Of a stretch of 64,000 nucleotides of DNA, positions 37,088-46,368 are shown one piece after another. Location: assembly GCF_004217145.1 (NCBI RefSeq), contig NZ_SHKR01000011.1, positions 1,364,001 to 1,428,000 of the forward strand, read 5' to 3'. The notes under the pieces are model-generated. The model searched no databases and was not told the DNA's origin. It saw only the letters and a list, made by a program, of their open reading frames with translations. Position 1 is the first letter of the stretch. Each line of letters opens with the position of its first letter. Position numbers and translations under genes: made by a program. Origin of the DNA: Kribbella rubisoli. Its GTDB lineage: Bacteria; Actinomycetota; Actinomycetes; Propionibacteriales; Kribbellaceae.

Positions 37088-38394
37088 GCGCTAGCTCCAG
37101 CGGTCGCGAAGACAGTGCTTGCCATCGGGTCGAACGGGCAGCCGCCGTTCTCGAAGTGCGCCAGGTACTCGTCCTTGAAGTACTTGATCGAGCTGGTGAT
37201 CGGAGCGGTCGCACCGTCGGCCAGCGCGCAGAACGAGCGGCCGGTGATGTTCTCGCACAGGTCCAGCAGCGTGACCAGGTCTTCCTCGGTGCCCTTACCG
37301 TGCTCGAGGCGCTCGAGGATCTGCACCAGCCACCAGGTGCCTTCCCGGCACGGCGTGCACTTGCCGCAGGACTCGTGCTTGTAGAACTCGGTCCACCGCA
37401 GTACGGCGCGGACCGCGCACACCGAGTCGTCGAAGATCTGCAGGGCCTTGGTGCCGAGCATCGAGCCGACCGACCCGACGCCCTCGTAGTCCAGCGGTAC
37501 GTCGAGGTGCTCGCCGGTCAGCAGCGGCGTGGACGAACCGCCCGGCGTCCAGAACTTCAGCGTGTGGCCCTCGCGGACCCCGCCGGCCAGGTCGATCAGC
37601 TCGCGCAGCGTGATGCCCATCGGGGCCTCGTACTGGCCCGGGCGGGTGACGTGCCCGGACAGCGAGTACAGCGTCATGCCCTTGGACTTCTCGGTGCCCA
37701 TCGAGCCGAACCAGTCCGCGCCGTTCTTGATGATGGCGGGAACCGACGCGATCGATTCCACGTTGTTGATAACAGTGGGGCAGCCGTACAAGCCCGCGAC
37801 CGCGGGGAACGGAGGACGCAGACGGGGTTGACCGCGACGTCCTTCGAGCGAGTCCAGCAGTGCCGTCTCCTCGCCGCAGATGTAGGCGCCGGCGCCGGCG
37901 TGCACGACCACGTCGAGGTCGTAGCCGGTGCCGAGGATGTTCTGGCCGATGAGGCCCGCGTCCTTGGCCTCCTGCACGGCCTGCTGCAGCCGGCGGATCA
38001 CGTGCAGCACTTCACCGCGCACGTAGATGAAGGCGGCCGAGGCGCGGATCGCGTAGGACGCGATGATGACGCCCTCGACCAGCGTGTGCGGCGAGGCCAT
38101 CATCAGCGGGATGTCCTTGCAGGTGCCCGGCTCGGACTCGTCCGCGTTCACCACGAGGTACTTCGGCTTCGGGTTGTCCTGCGGGATGAACGACCACTTC
38201 ATCCCGGTCGGGAAGCCCGCGCCGCCACGGCCGCGCAGACCGGAGTCCTTGACGGCGGCAACGACATCGGCCGGCTGCATACCGAGCACCGTACGAAGTG
38301 CGTCGTACCCGCCGGAGCGCTGGTACGACGCCAACTGCCAGGACCTGATCTGGTCCCAGTTGTCGGACAGCACCGGGGTCAGCGTGTCAGCCAT
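37084..38394 (-). CDS. nuoF: NADH-quinone oxidoreductase subunit F
   Basis: A 436-residue NADH- and FMN-binding subunit. The glycine-rich NADH/FMN motif is [13 protein letters not shown] (about 57-69), the FMN region includes [12 protein letters not shown], and the N3 cluster uses [12 protein letters not shown] with a fourth Cys in FCALAD. ATG 38394 has GGAGGG six bases upstream and follows the nuoE stop by two bases. Length and motifs are standard. Confidence 0.97.
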   Translation of the reverse strand: MADTLTPVLSDNWDQIRSWQLASYQRSGGYDALRTVLGMQPADVVAAVKDSGLRGRGGAGFPTGMKWSFIPQDNPKPKYLVVNADESEPGTCKDIPLMMASPHTLVEGVIIASYAIRASAAFIYVRGEVLHVIRRLQQAVQEAKDAGLIGQNILGTGYDLDVVVHAGAGAYICGEETALLDSLEGRRGQPRLRPPFPAVAGLYGCPTVINNVESIASVPAIIKNGADWFGSMGTEKSKGMTLYSLSGHVTRPGQYEAPMGITLRELIDLAGGVREGHTLKFWTPGGSSTPLLTGEHLDVPLDYEGVGSVGSMLGTKALQIFDDSVCAVRAVLRWTEFYKHESCGKCTPCREGTWWLVQILERLEHGKGTEEDLVTLLDLCENITGRSFCALADGATAPITSSIKYFKDEYLAHFENGGCPFDPMASTVFATAGASA

Positions 38395-38396
38395 GG

Positions 38397-39125
38397 TCAG
38401 CCCTCCCTCTGGGTGTCGGCGTTGGAGGAGCCGCCGGGAGCGGTCCAGTTCCGTTCGCGGGCGAGCCGGAGACCGGCCAGCGTGGCCTTGCCGCCGGTCG
38501 GGCCCTCGTCGGCGCGGCCGTCGGAGAACCCGGCCAGCACCCGCTCGGCCTCGCGCCAGGTGCAGATCGTGGCGCCGCGCGGGGACTTGACCTCGGTGCC
38601 CTCGCGCAGGTCGTCGACCAACTGGGTAGCCGTCTCCGGCGTCATGTCGTCGAAGAACTCCCAGTTCACCGTCATCACCGGCGCATAGTCGCAGGCGGCA
38701 TTGCACTCGATGTGCTCGAGGGTGATCTTGCCGTCCTCGGTGGTCTCGTCGTTGCCGACGTCGAGGTGCTGCTTGAGCCGGTCGAAGATCAGGTCGCCGC
38801 CCATCACCGCGCACAGCGTGTTCGTGCAGACGCCGACGTGGTAGTCGCCGACCGGACGGCGCTTGTACATCGTGTAGAAGGTCGCCACCGCCGACACCTC
38901 GGCGCCGGTCAGCCCGAGCAGCTCGGCGCAGATCTCGATGCCTTCCGGGGTGACCCGGCCCTCGACCGACTGCACCAGGTGCAGCATCGGCAGCAGCGCC
39001 GACTGGGCCTGCGGGTACCGCGCCATGATCTCGCGCATCTCCGCGATGGTGGCGTCGGTGATCTTCGAGTCGCCGGTGCTGTAAGGCACCGGCACGTCGG
39101 TAGCAGTCGCGTGGTTCTCGGCCAT
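38397..39125 (-). CDS. nuoE: NADH-quinone oxidoreductase subunit E
   Basis: A 242-residue [2Fe-2S] subunit (cluster N1a). The ligands are CTNTLC and CNAAC in a thioredoxin-like domain, preceded by the helical bundle MREIMARYPQAQSALLPML. About 60 residues at the C-terminus, rich in Gly, Ser and charged residues, extend beyond E. coli NuoE, as in other actinobacteria. ATG 39125 immediately follows the nuoD TAA. Confidence 0.96.
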   Translation of the reverse strand: MAENHATATDVPVPYSTGDSKITDATIAEMREIMARYPQAQSALLPMLHLVQSVEGRVTPEGIEICAELLGLTGAEVSAVATFYTMYKRRPVGDYHVGVCTNTLCAVMGGDLIFDRLKQHLDVGNDETTEDGKITLEHIECNAACDYAPVMTVNWEFFDDMTPETATQLVDDLREGTEVKSPRGATICTWREAERVLAGFSDGRADEGPTGGKATLAGLRLARERNWTAPGGSSNADTQREG

Positions 39126-40463
39126 TTAGCGGTCCACTCCACCCATCACCGGGTCAAGGCTGGCGACGGCGACGATCACGTCGGCGACCTGGCCGCCCTC
39201 GCACATGATCGGCATCGCCTGCAGGTTTGCGAAGGACGGGTCACGGAAGTGCACCCGGTACGGCTTGGTGCCGCCGTCGGAGACGACGTGCGCGCCGAGC
39301 TCGCCGCGCGGCGACTCGATCGCCACGTACGCCTGGCCGGCCGGGACCCGGAAGCCCTCGGTGACCAGCTTGAAGTGGTGGATCAGCGCTTCCATCGACT
39401 CGCCCATGATGTGCTTGATGTGGTCGAGCGAGTTGCCCATCCCGTCGGCGCCGACGGCCAGCTGGCTCGGCCAGCCGATCTTCTTGTCGGCCACCATCAC
39501 CGGCTGGCCTTCCATCTTCTCCAGCCGGTCGGCGCACTGCTCGACGATCTTCAGCGACTCGTGCATCTCCTGCAGCCGGACGCGGAACCGGCCGTACGAG
39601 TCCGAGCTGTCCCAGGTCGGTACGTCGAAGTCGTACGTCTCGTAACCGCAGTACGGCTGGGACTTGCGCAGGTCCAGCGCGTAGCCGGTCGAGCGCACCG
39701 GCGGGCCGGAGATCCCGAGCGCCATGCAGCCGGCCAGATCGAGGTAGCCGACGTTCTGCAGCCGGGCCTTGAAGATCGGGTTGGCGTTGCAGAGCTCGGC
39801 GTACTCCTTGAGGTGCTTGTTCATCCAGGTGATGTACTCGCGGATCTTGTCCAGCGCACCAGGCGGCAGGTCCTGCGCGACACCGCCCGGCCGGATGAAC
39901 GCATGGTTCATCCGCAGGCCGGTGATCAGCTCGAACAGGTCCAGCGTCTTCTCACGCTCGCGGAAGCCGATCGTCATCACGGTCAGCGCGCCGATCTCCA
40001 TACCGCCGGTGGCGATGCAGACCAGGTGGCTGCTGATCCGGTTGAGCTCCATCAGGAGCACCCGCATCACGTTGGCCTTGTCCGGGATCTGGTCCTCGAT
40101 CCCGAGCAGCCGCTCGACCGCGAGGCAGTACGCCGCCTCGTTGTAGAACGGCGAGAGGTAGTCCATCCGGGTGACGAACGTGACGCCCTGCACCCAGGAG
40201 CGGAACTCCATGTTCTTCTCGATACCGGTGTGCAGGTAGCCGATTCCGCAGCGGGCCTCGGTCACCGACTCGCCCTCGAGCTCGAGGATCAGCCGGAGCA
40301 CGCCGTGCGTGGACGGGTGCTGCGGGCCCATGTTGACGACGACGTGCTCTTCCGGCTCGTCACCGAGACCGGAGACGACCGAGTCCCAGTCCTGACCGGT
40401 GACGGTGAAGACCTTGCCCTCGGTGGTGTCCCGAGTCGTCGCGTAGGGATCTGTAGCGGTCAT
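39126..40463 (-). CDS. nuoD: NADH-quinone oxidoreductase subunit D
   Basis: A 445-residue 49-kDa-type subunit at the quinone site. [12 protein letters not shown] carries the quinone-headgroup His, [12 protein letters not shown] and [11 protein letters not shown] are family signatures, and the C-terminus ends in DPVMGGVDR. Unlike in E. coli, NuoC and NuoD are separate proteins. The stop of nuoC and the ATG at 40463 overlap as TAATG. Confidence 0.97.
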   Translation of the reverse strand: MTATDPYATTRDTTEGKVFTVTGQDWDSVVSGLGDEPEEHVVVNMGPQHPSTHGVLRLILELEGESVTEARCGIGYLHTGIEKNMEFRSWVQGVTFVTRMDYLSPFYNEAAYCLAVERLLGIEDQIPDKANVMRVLLMELNRISSHLVCIATGGMEIGALTVMTIGFREREKTLDLFELITGLRMNHAFIRPGGVAQDLPPGALDKIREYITWMNKHLKEYAELCNANPIFKARLQNVGYLDLAGCMALGISGPPVRSTGYALDLRKSQPYCGYETYDFDVPTWDSSDSYGRFRVRLQEMHESLKIVEQCADRLEKMEGQPVMVADKKIGWPSQLAVGADGMGNSLDHIKHIMGESMEALIHHFKLVTEGFRVPAGQAYVAIESPRGELGAHVVSDGGTKPYRVHFRDPSFANLQAMPIMCEGGQVADVIVAVASLDPVMGGVDR

Positions 40464-41170
40464 TAGTTGTACGACCTCCGCGTGTCGGGCGGCGGGATGA
40501 CGGCGCCCTTGTACTCGACGTCGATGCCGCCGAGCGGGTAGTCCTTGCGTTGCGGGTGGCCCGGCCAGTCGTCGGGCATCTGGATCCGGGTCAGCGCCGG
40601 GTGTCCGTCGAAGACGATGCCGAAGAAGTCCCAGGTCTCCCGCTCGTGCCAGTCGTTGGCCGGGTAGACCGCGACGATCGACGGGATGTGCGGGTCGCCG
40701 TCGGGCGCCGACACCTCCAGCCGGATCCGGCGGTTGTGGGTGATCGACAGGAAGTGGTAGACGGCGTGCAGCTCGCGGCCGGTCTCCTCGGGGTAGTGCA
40801 CCCCGCTGACACCGGAGCAGAACTCGAACCGCAGCGCCTCGTCGTCGCGCAGGTGCTGGCAGACCTCGACCAGCTTCTCCCGCTTGATGTGCAGGGTCAG
40901 CTCGCCGCGGTCGACCACGACCTTCTCGATCGCGCCCTCGCCGACCAGCCCTTCCAGGCGGTCGGTGGCGCCGTCGAACCACGAGCCGTACGGCTTCGGC
41001 GTACTGCCGGGAAGCGCGACCTGGCGCTTGAGCCGGCCGAAGCCGGAGGTGTCACCAGTACCCCGGACGCCGAACATGCCCTCGCGCTGCTCGATGACCT
41101 CGGCCTGCGGCGTCTGCGCGTCGCCGGCCGCGGACGTCGCCGGCAGGTTCTCGGGTTGCGTGTCGCTCAC
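40463..41170 (-). CDS. nuoC: NADH-quinone oxidoreductase subunit C
   Basis: A 235-residue 30-kDa-type subunit. The core motif is [15 protein letters not shown] followed by [24 protein letters not shown], the NuoC signature (about residues 171-210). The first 45 residues, including [17 protein letters not shown], are an actinobacterial N-terminal extension. GTG 41170 overlaps the nuoB stop as GTGA; earlier in-frame codons are nuoB shadow. Confidence 0.96.
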   Translation of the reverse strand: MSDTQPENLPATSAAGDAQTPQAEVIEQREGMFGVRGTGDTSGFGRLKRQVALPGSTPKPYGSWFDGATDRLEGLVGEGAIEKVVVDRGELTLHIKREKLVEVCQHLRDDEALRFEFCSGVSGVHYPEETGRELHAVYHFLSITHNRRIRLEVSAPDGDPHIPSIVAVYPANDWHERETWDFFGIVFDGHPALTRIQMPDDWPGHPQRKDYPLGGIDVEYKGAVIPPPDTRRSYN

Positions 41171-41721
41171 CGGAGCAGACCCTTCATCTCGATCGTCGGC
41201 GCGGCGACCAGGGCCGCGGCCTCCTGCTCGGTCTGCAGCGCCTTCTTGTGCGCGCCGAGCTTCATGTGCTGGATCTGGTCGTGGATCTTCAGGAACGCGT
41301 CCAGCAGCATCTCCGGCCGCGGCGGGCAGCCGGGCAGGTACATGTCGACCGGTACGACGTGGTCCACGCCCTGGACGACCGCGTAGTTGTTGAACATGCC
41401 GCCCGACGACGCGCACACACCCATGGCCAGCACCCACTTCGGGCCGGGCATCTGGTCGTAGATCTGGCGCAGTACCGGGGCCATCTTCTGGCTCACCCGG
41501 CCGGCCACGATCATCAGGTCGGCCTGCCGCGGCGACGCGCGGAAGACCTCCATGCCGAACCGGGCGGCGTCGTAGCGCGGCGCGCCGGTCGTCATCATCT
41601 CGATCGCGCAGCACGCCAGCCCGAAGGTTGCCGGCCACAACGACGCCTTGCGCATATAGCCCAGCAGGCCTTCGACCGTGCTCAGCAGTACGCCGGCCGG
41701 AAGCTGTTCTTCAAGACCCAT
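41167..41721 (-). CDS. nuoB: NADH-quinone oxidoreductase subunit B
   Basis: A 184-residue subunit carrying cluster N2, the last iron-sulfur centre before quinone. The tandem cysteines are in [11 protein letters not shown], with further ligands in GVCASSGG and [12 protein letters not shown] 41721 is preferred because it gives the usual [10 protein letters not shown] start one base after the nuoA stop; GTG 41745 would overlap nuoA by 23 bases. Confidence 0.97.
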   Translation of the reverse strand: MGLEEQLPAGVLLSTVEGLLGYMRKASLWPATFGLACCAIEMMTTGAPRYDAARFGMEVFRASPRQADLMIVAGRVSQKMAPVLRQIYDQMPGPKWVLAMGVCASSGGMFNNYAVVQGVDHVVPVDMYLPGCPPRPEMLLDAFLKIHDQIQHMKLGAHKKALQTEQEAAALVAAPTIEMKGLLR

Positions 41722-41722
41722 G

Positions 41723-42082
41723 TCAGTCCCACTCCAGTCCGCCACGACGCCATACGTAGGAGTACGCGATGAAGACGGTGACGATGAAAATGACCATCTC
41801 GATCAGCCCGAACAGCGCCATCTGGTCGAAGGCGACGGCCCAGGGGTAGAGGAAGACGATCTCGATGTCGAAAACGATGAACAGCATCGCGGTGATGTAG
41901 TACTTCACCGGGAAGCGCCCACCGCCGACCGGCTGTGGGGTCGGCTCGATGCCGCACTCGTAGGAGTCCAGCTTGGCCCGGTTGTAGCGCTTCGGGCCGA
42001 CCAGCGCGCTCACGGTGATGCTGCCTGCGACGAAGAGCGCCGCGAGCACACCAAGAGCGAGAATCGGTGTGTAGGGGTGCAT
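41723..42082 (-). CDS. nuoA: NADH-quinone oxidoreductase subunit A
   Basis: A 119-residue three-helix subunit. The loop [11 protein letters not shown] holds the quinone-site Cys and Glu, and [13 protein letters not shown] is the second-helix signature. First gene of the nuo operon; AGGAGGG lies 11 bases before ATG 42082. The 107-base gap to menJ should hold the main nuo promoter, but I see no convincing -35/-10 pair there, so read-through from menJ is also possible. Confidence 0.96.
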   Translation of the reverse strand: MHPYTPILALGVLAALFVAGSITVSALVGPKRYNRAKLDSYECGIEPTPQPVGGGRFPVKYYITAMLFIVFDIEIVFLYPWAVAFDQMALFGLIEMVIFIVTVFIAYSYVWRRGGLEWD

Positions 42083-42189
42083 CGCTGGGTGCTCCCTCCT
42101 TCAGCCGGTTGATTCAGTCGATCGGGTCAGCCCAGTTACCAGGACTGTGTTATCAGTACCGCTGTGGCTCGGCTCACTCGCCCCGCCGG

Positions 42190-43503
42190 TCAGGCCGTCG
42201 GTGCGAGCTTCGTGAGACCGTTGATGATCTTGTCCATCACGTCCCCGTCACGCGGGTCGGTGAGGTTCGCGAGCAACTTCAAGGTGAACTTCATCAGCGT
42301 GGTGCGCGGCAGACCGTACTTCGTGCACAGCCGCATCACCTCCGGATTTCCGATCAGCTTCACGAAGATCCGGCCGAGCGTGTAGTAGCCGCCGTACTCC
42401 TGCTTCAGCGCCTTCGGGTACGCCGTCAGCGCGCGCTCGCGCTGGTTCGGCTGCCGGCGCAGGGCCTGGGCGGCGACCTCGGCGGCGAACGCCCCGGACT
42501 CCATCGCGTACGGGATGCCCTCGCCGTTGAACGGGTTGACCATGCCGCCGGCGTCGCCGAGCAGCATCAGGCCGCGGGTGTAGTGCGGCTGCCGGTTGAA
42601 GCCCATCGGCAGGGCCGCGCCGCGGATCGGGATGGTCTGGAACTCGTCGCGGAACTGCCACTCGTCCGGCGTGACCTTCAGCCACTGCTTCAGCAGGTCG
42701 GCGTAGTCGACCTTGCCGAACGCGTCGGAGGTGTTCAGGATGCCGAGGCCGACGTTGACCGTGCCGTCGCCCATCCCGAAGATCCAGCCGTACCCGGGCA
42801 GGAGCACCTTGCCGCCGGGCTGCTTCGGGTCGTCGGCCCACAGCTCCAGCCAGGACTCGAGGTAGTCGTCGTGCGTGCGCGGGCTGGTGAAGTACGTCCG
42901 GACCGCGACACCCATCGGCCGGTCGTCGCGCTTGTGGATGCCCATCCCGATGCTCAGCCGGGACGAGTTGCCGTCGGCCGCCATCACCAGTGGCGCCCGG
43001 AACTCGAGGTCGGCGCCGGCCCGGCGGCCGTTGTCGTCGACCGGCTTCGCGGTGACGCCGACGATGAAGCCGCGGTCGTCGAGGATCGGGGCGCTCACGT
43101 TGGTCCGCTCACGCAGCCGCGCCCCGGCCTTCACGGCCTGCCGGGCGAGCATGTCGTCGAAGTCCATCCGGTTGCGGGTCAGGCCGTAGTTCGGGTGGCT
43201 GGCCAGATCCGGCCAGTCCAGCTGCAACTGATGCCCGGCGCCCTGGATCCGCAGACCGTAGTTGCGGATCCAGCCGGCCTCTTCGGAGATGTCGATGCCC
43301 ATGTTGATCAGCTGCTTGGTGCCGCGCGGGGTGAGCCCGTCACCGCACACCTTCTCCCGCGGGAACGCGGTCTTCTCCAGCAGCAGTACGTCGAGTCCGG
43401 CGTTCGCCAGGTGGTACGCCGCCGCTGATCCGGCGGGCCCGGCACCGACGACGATCACATCGGCGGTCTCCACCTGCTGCGCGCTCGGCACGCTCTGGCT
43501 CAT
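42190..43503 (-). CDS. menJ: Geranylgeranyl reductase-family flavoprotein, menaquinone reductase MenJ-like
   Basis: A 437-residue FAD-dependent oxidoreductase of the geranylgeranyl reductase/CrtP family. The dinucleotide fold starts with VIVVGAGPAGSAA (GxGxxG at 20-25). PREKVCGDGLTPRG is the family substrate-loop motif, and GLMLLGDAGGMVNPFNGEGI the second FAD motif. In mycobacteria MenJ saturates one isoprene unit of menaquinone. Position between menG and the nuo operon supports that role. ATG 43503 follows AGGAA; GTG 43560 is in frame but would run through a 9-bp hairpin. A reductase for another prenyl lipid cannot be excluded. Confidence 0.85.
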   Translation of the reverse strand: MSQSVPSAQQVETADVIVVGAGPAGSAAAYHLANAGLDVLLLEKTAFPREKVCGDGLTPRGTKQLINMGIDISEEAGWIRNYGLRIQGAGHQLQLDWPDLASHPNYGLTRNRMDFDDMLARQAVKAGARLRERTNVSAPILDDRGFIVGVTAKPVDDNGRRAGADLEFRAPLVMAADGNSSRLSIGMGIHKRDDRPMGVAVRTYFTSPRTHDDYLESWLELWADDPKQPGGKVLLPGYGWIFGMGDGTVNVGLGILNTSDAFGKVDYADLLKQWLKVTPDEWQFRDEFQTIPIRGAALPMGFNRQPHYTRGLMLLGDAGGMVNPFNGEGIPYAMESGAFAAEVAAQALRRQPNQRERALTAYPKALKQEYGGYYTLGRIFVKLIGNPEVMRLCTKYGLPRTTLMKFTLKLLANLTDPRDGDVMDKIINGLTKLAPTA

Positions 43504-43536
43504 CTCGATTCCTGGCCTGGCTGAGGGGGCTGGTGC

Positions 43537-43558
43537 GCTCGTGAATCGCTTCACGAGC
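43537..43558. promoter_or_regulatory. Strong palindrome in the menJ upstream region
   Basis: GCTCGTGAA (43537-43545) and TTCACGAGC (43550-43558) form a perfect 9-bp inverted repeat with a 4-base loop (TCGC), 34 bases upstream of menJ. It can be a repressor operator or an RNA hairpin in the leader. Confidence 0.5.
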
Positions 43559-43630
43559 ACTCGTCACCTGACAGTCTAGGACTGCCTGACACGGACACGA
43601 AACTCGCCCCAACCCCCTTGCCAGCAAGCA

Positions 43631-43658
43631 AATTACGCTTAAGTTCCGTTGCGTAATT
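43631..43658 (-). terminator. AT-rich hairpin at the menG stop codon
   Basis: AATTACGC (43631-43638) and GCGTAATT (43651-43658) form a perfect 8-bp stem with a 12-base loop. The stem overlaps the menG TAA. On the minus strand it is followed by TTTGCTTGC and a CTTGC/GCAAG repeat. A partial terminator between menG and menJ is the simplest reading; the unusual AT content would also suit a promoter region for menJ. Confidence 0.4.
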
Positions 43659-44355
43659 AAACGGGCTTCACGCCTCTGTGGATCGCGACCAGACCACCGG
43701 TCAGGTTGCGCCATTGGACGTGGGTCCAGCCTGCTTGCTGGATGGTGCGGGCCAGGGGTTCCTGCGGGAGCCAGGCGCGGGTGGACTCGGCCAGGTACTC
43801 GTAGGCCTCGGGGTTGCTCGAGACCACCTTCGCGACGGCCGGTACGGCGCGCATCATGTACTCCAGGTACACGAACCGGAACGGCTTCCAGGTCGGGTGC
43901 GACTGCTCGAGTACGACGAGGCGCCCGCCGGGACGCGTCACCCGTAGCATCTCCTGCAGCGCGACCGTGACGTCGTTCACGTTCCGCAGCGCCCACGAGA
44001 TCGTCACCACGTCGAACGTGTCGTCGGCGAACGGGAGCCGGAGCGCGTCGCCGGCGATCAGGTCGAGCTCGGGGTGGCGGCGCTTGCCGACCCGGAGCAT
44101 GCCGACCGAGAAGTCGCACGACACCACCTCGGCGCCGGCCTCGCGCAGTTTGATGCTCGACGCACCGGTCCCGGCGGCCAGGTCGAGGATCTTCATCCCC
44201 TTCCGCGGCGCGATCTCGGTGAAGGTCTCCGGCCGCCAGTAGTACTTCTCCAGACCCATCGTCGCGACCGCGTTGGTCCGGTCGTAACCCTCGGCCACGT
44301 TGTCGAACATGGCCGCCACCGCATGCGGTTCTTTGCTCAGGTCTGCGCGCGTCAC
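43657..44355 (-). CDS. menG: Demethylmenaquinone methyltransferase
   Basis: A 232-residue UbiE/MenG methyltransferase, which adds the ring methyl group in the last step of menaquinone synthesis using S-adenosylmethionine. Motif I is ILDLAAGTG (56-64), the post-I acid lies in VVSCDFS, and the family signatures [10 protein letters not shown] and [10 protein letters not shown] are present. GTG 44355 gives a standard length. It is divergent from menF across 129 bases. The AT-rich hairpin at its stop separates it from menJ. Confidence 0.94.
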   Translation of the reverse strand: MTRADLSKEPHAVAAMFDNVAEGYDRTNAVATMGLEKYYWRPETFTEIAPRKGMKILDLAAGTGASSIKLREAGAEVVSCDFSVGMLRVGKRRHPELDLIAGDALRLPFADDTFDVVTISWALRNVNDVTVALQEMLRVTRPGGRLVVLEQSHPTWKPFRFVYLEYMMRAVPAVAKVVSSNPEAYEYLAESTRAWLPQEPLARTIQQAGWTHVQWRNLTGGLVAIHRGVKPV

Positions 44356-44484
44356 CTGTCTAGTTCATCACGGGTGAGGCGGTCCGCCGACGGGCAGGCA
44401 TACGCTTGCATCTCGTGAGTACATCTCTTGGGAGCCGTCCGGCCGCCGCAACCCGGGGCCGCAGCACGCGCGAGGAGTGGTCCC

Positions 44485-45747
44485 GTGAGCTTGTCTGAGC
44501 CGGTTCGCAACCAGGCTCCGCGCCTGGTGATCCGCAGCCAGGTGGTCGACGATGTGTCCGCGCAACTGCTGGACCATCTGCCCGCCGAGGGCGGACTCGC
44601 GTGGGTCCGGCGGGGCGACGGCCACGTCGGCTGGGGCGTCGCCGCCCGGCTCGACGTTGCCGGTGGCAACCGCTTTCAGGACGCGATGCGCTGGTGGCAG
44701 GAGGTCACGTCCACGGCGGTGGTGCGCGACGACGTCGGCGTACCAGGGTCCGGACTGGTCTGCTTCGGATCGTTCGGCTTCACCGACCAGGACCCGAGTG
44801 TTCTGGTCATCCCCGAAATCATCGTCGGCCGCCGCGCCGGCACCACCTGGGTGACCACGGTGTCGCCGGCCAGCTCACTGGCCGCGCCTCCCGAGCTGGT
44901 CAAGCACGAGCCGTCACCGGTGTACGACGTAACGTTCGCGGACGGCGCCCGGACCGGGACCGCCTGGTCGAGCATCGTCGCCGAGGCCGTACGCCGGATC
45001 ACCGCCGGCGAGCTCGACAAGGTGGTCCTCGCCCGCGACCTGATCGCGATCGCGGCGCAGCCGATCGATCTGCGCTGGCCGCTGCACCGGCTCGCGACGT
45101 CGTACCCGAACTGCTGGACGTTCTCCGTCGACGGTCTCATCGGCGCGACACCGGAGCTGCTCGTACGCCGGGAGAAGGGGCTGATCACGTCCCGCGTACT
45201 GGCCGGCACGATCCGCCGTACCGGAGACGACGCGCACGACCTCGCCTTGGCCGCGTCGCTGGCTCGGTCGTCGAAGGACCTCGAGGAGCACGAGTACGCC
45301 GTACGGTCGGTCGCCGAGGCGCTCGAGCCGCACTGCAAGTCGATGAACGTGCCGGAGACGCCGTTCGTCCTCCACCTGCCGAACGTGATGCACCTCGCGA
45401 CCGACGTGGCGGGTGTCGCCAACAACGGCGCGTCCGCTCTGGGCCTGGCCGCCGCGCTGCATCCTTCTGCCGCGATCTGCGGTACGCCGACGCCTGTCGC
45501 GCGCGACCTCATCGGCGAGATCGAGGGCATGCACCGCGGCCGCTTCAGCGGACCGGTCGGGTGGATGGACGCGTCCGGTGACGGCGAGTGGTGCATCGCC
45601 CTCCGCTGCGGCCAGGCCGACCCGGACAACCCCCGCCGCATGCGCCTGTTCGCCGGCGCCGGGATCGTCGCCGGCTCCAACCCCAACGCCGAACTGGCCG
45701 AAACCAACGCCAAGCTGGTCCCGATGCGAGACGCCCTAGGAGACTGA
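44485..45747 (+). CDS. menF: Isochorismate synthase
   Basis: A 420-residue chorismate-utilising enzyme that converts chorismate to isochorismate, the first committed step of menaquinone synthesis. The catalytic half has ELDKVVLARD, GATPELLVRRE, SRVLAGTIRRT, SSKDLEEHEYAV, HPSAAICGTP and FAGAGIVAGSNP, the isochorismate synthase pattern. No siderophore genes are nearby, and menG and other men genes are, so MenF rather than EntC is the likely role. GTG 44485 has GAGGAG upstream. Three bases after its stop the metallo-hydrolase gene begins. Confidence 0.92.
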   Translation: MSLSEPVRNQAPRLVIRSQVVDDVSAQLLDHLPAEGGLAWVRRGDGHVGWGVAARLDVAGGNRFQDAMRWWQEVTSTAVVRDDVGVPGSGLVCFGSFGFTDQDPSVLVIPEIIVGRRAGTTWVTTVSPASSLAAPPELVKHEPSPVYDVTFADGARTGTAWSSIVAEAVRRITAGELDKVVLARDLIAIAAQPIDLRWPLHRLATSYPNCWTFSVDGLIGATPELLVRREKGLITSRVLAGTIRRTGDDAHDLALAASLARSSKDLEEHEYAVRSVAEALEPHCKSMNVPETPFVLHLPNVMHLATDVAGVANNGASALGLAAALHPSAAICGTPTPVARDLIGEIEGMHRGRFSGPVGWMDASGDGEWCIALRCGQADPDNPRRMRLFAGAGIVAGSNPNAELAETNAKLVPMRDALGD

Positions 45748-45750
45748 GAA

Positions 45751-46368
45751 GTGAAGCTGACGAAGTTTGCGCATGCTTGTGTTCGGCTGGAGAAGGACGG
45801 GAAGGTTCTGCTGATCGATCCCGGATCGTTCAGTGAGGACGCCGCATTCGAGAAGGCGGACGCGATCCTCGTCACCCACGAGCATCAGGATCACCTGGAC
45901 GTCGACCGGGTTGCCGCGCTCGACGTACCCGTGTACACGAACGCCGGTGTCGCCGCGCAGCTGACCGCACTCGGCGAGCGGGTGCATGTGGTCGAGGGCG
46001 GGCAGTCGTTCGAGGCCGCAGGCTTCTCGGTGAGTGCCTATGGCAAGGACCACGCGGTGATCCTGCCCGAGTGGGGCGTGCCCTGCGAGAACATCGGCTT
46101 CCTCGTCGACGACGCCGTGTACCACCCGGGCGACTCGTTCACGCAACCCGATCGCGCCGTACACACGAACCTGGTGCCGATCTCCGGCCCGTGGTTCGCA
46201 CTCCCGCCGGCCGTCGACTATGCCCGCTCGATCAAGGCCCAGCAGACCGTCGGCATCCACGACGCCCTGCTCAGCCCGATCGGCCAGAGCATGTTCTCCC
46301 GCTTCCTCAACGCCGACGACCGCCCCTACCTCGGCCTCGCCCCGGGCGAGTCCACCGAGATCAACTGA
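45751..46368 (+). CDS. Metallo-beta-lactamase-fold hydrolase, UlaG-like
   Basis: A 205-residue MBL-fold protein of the UlaG/YtkL type. The metal site is complete: THEHQDHLD gives His43, His45, Asp47 and His48, His101 is in the following strand, Asp128 in VYHPGD and His170 in GIHDAL. GTG 45751 starts three bases after menF, with GGAG nearby, so the two are translated together. The substrate is unknown. The pathway still needs a DHNA-CoA thioesterase, which the window does not otherwise show, so that role is worth testing. The 3' end overlaps the convergent membrane protein gene by 43 bases. Confidence 0.88.
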   Translation: MKLTKFAHACVRLEKDGKVLLIDPGSFSEDAAFEKADAILVTHEHQDHLDVDRVAALDVPVYTNAGVAAQLTALGERVHVVEGGQSFEAAGFSVSAYGKDHAVILPEWGVPCENIGFLVDDAVYHPGDSFTQPDRAVHTNLVPISGPWFALPPAVDYARSIKAQQTVGIHDALLSPIGQSMFSRFLNADDRPYLGLAPGESTEIN

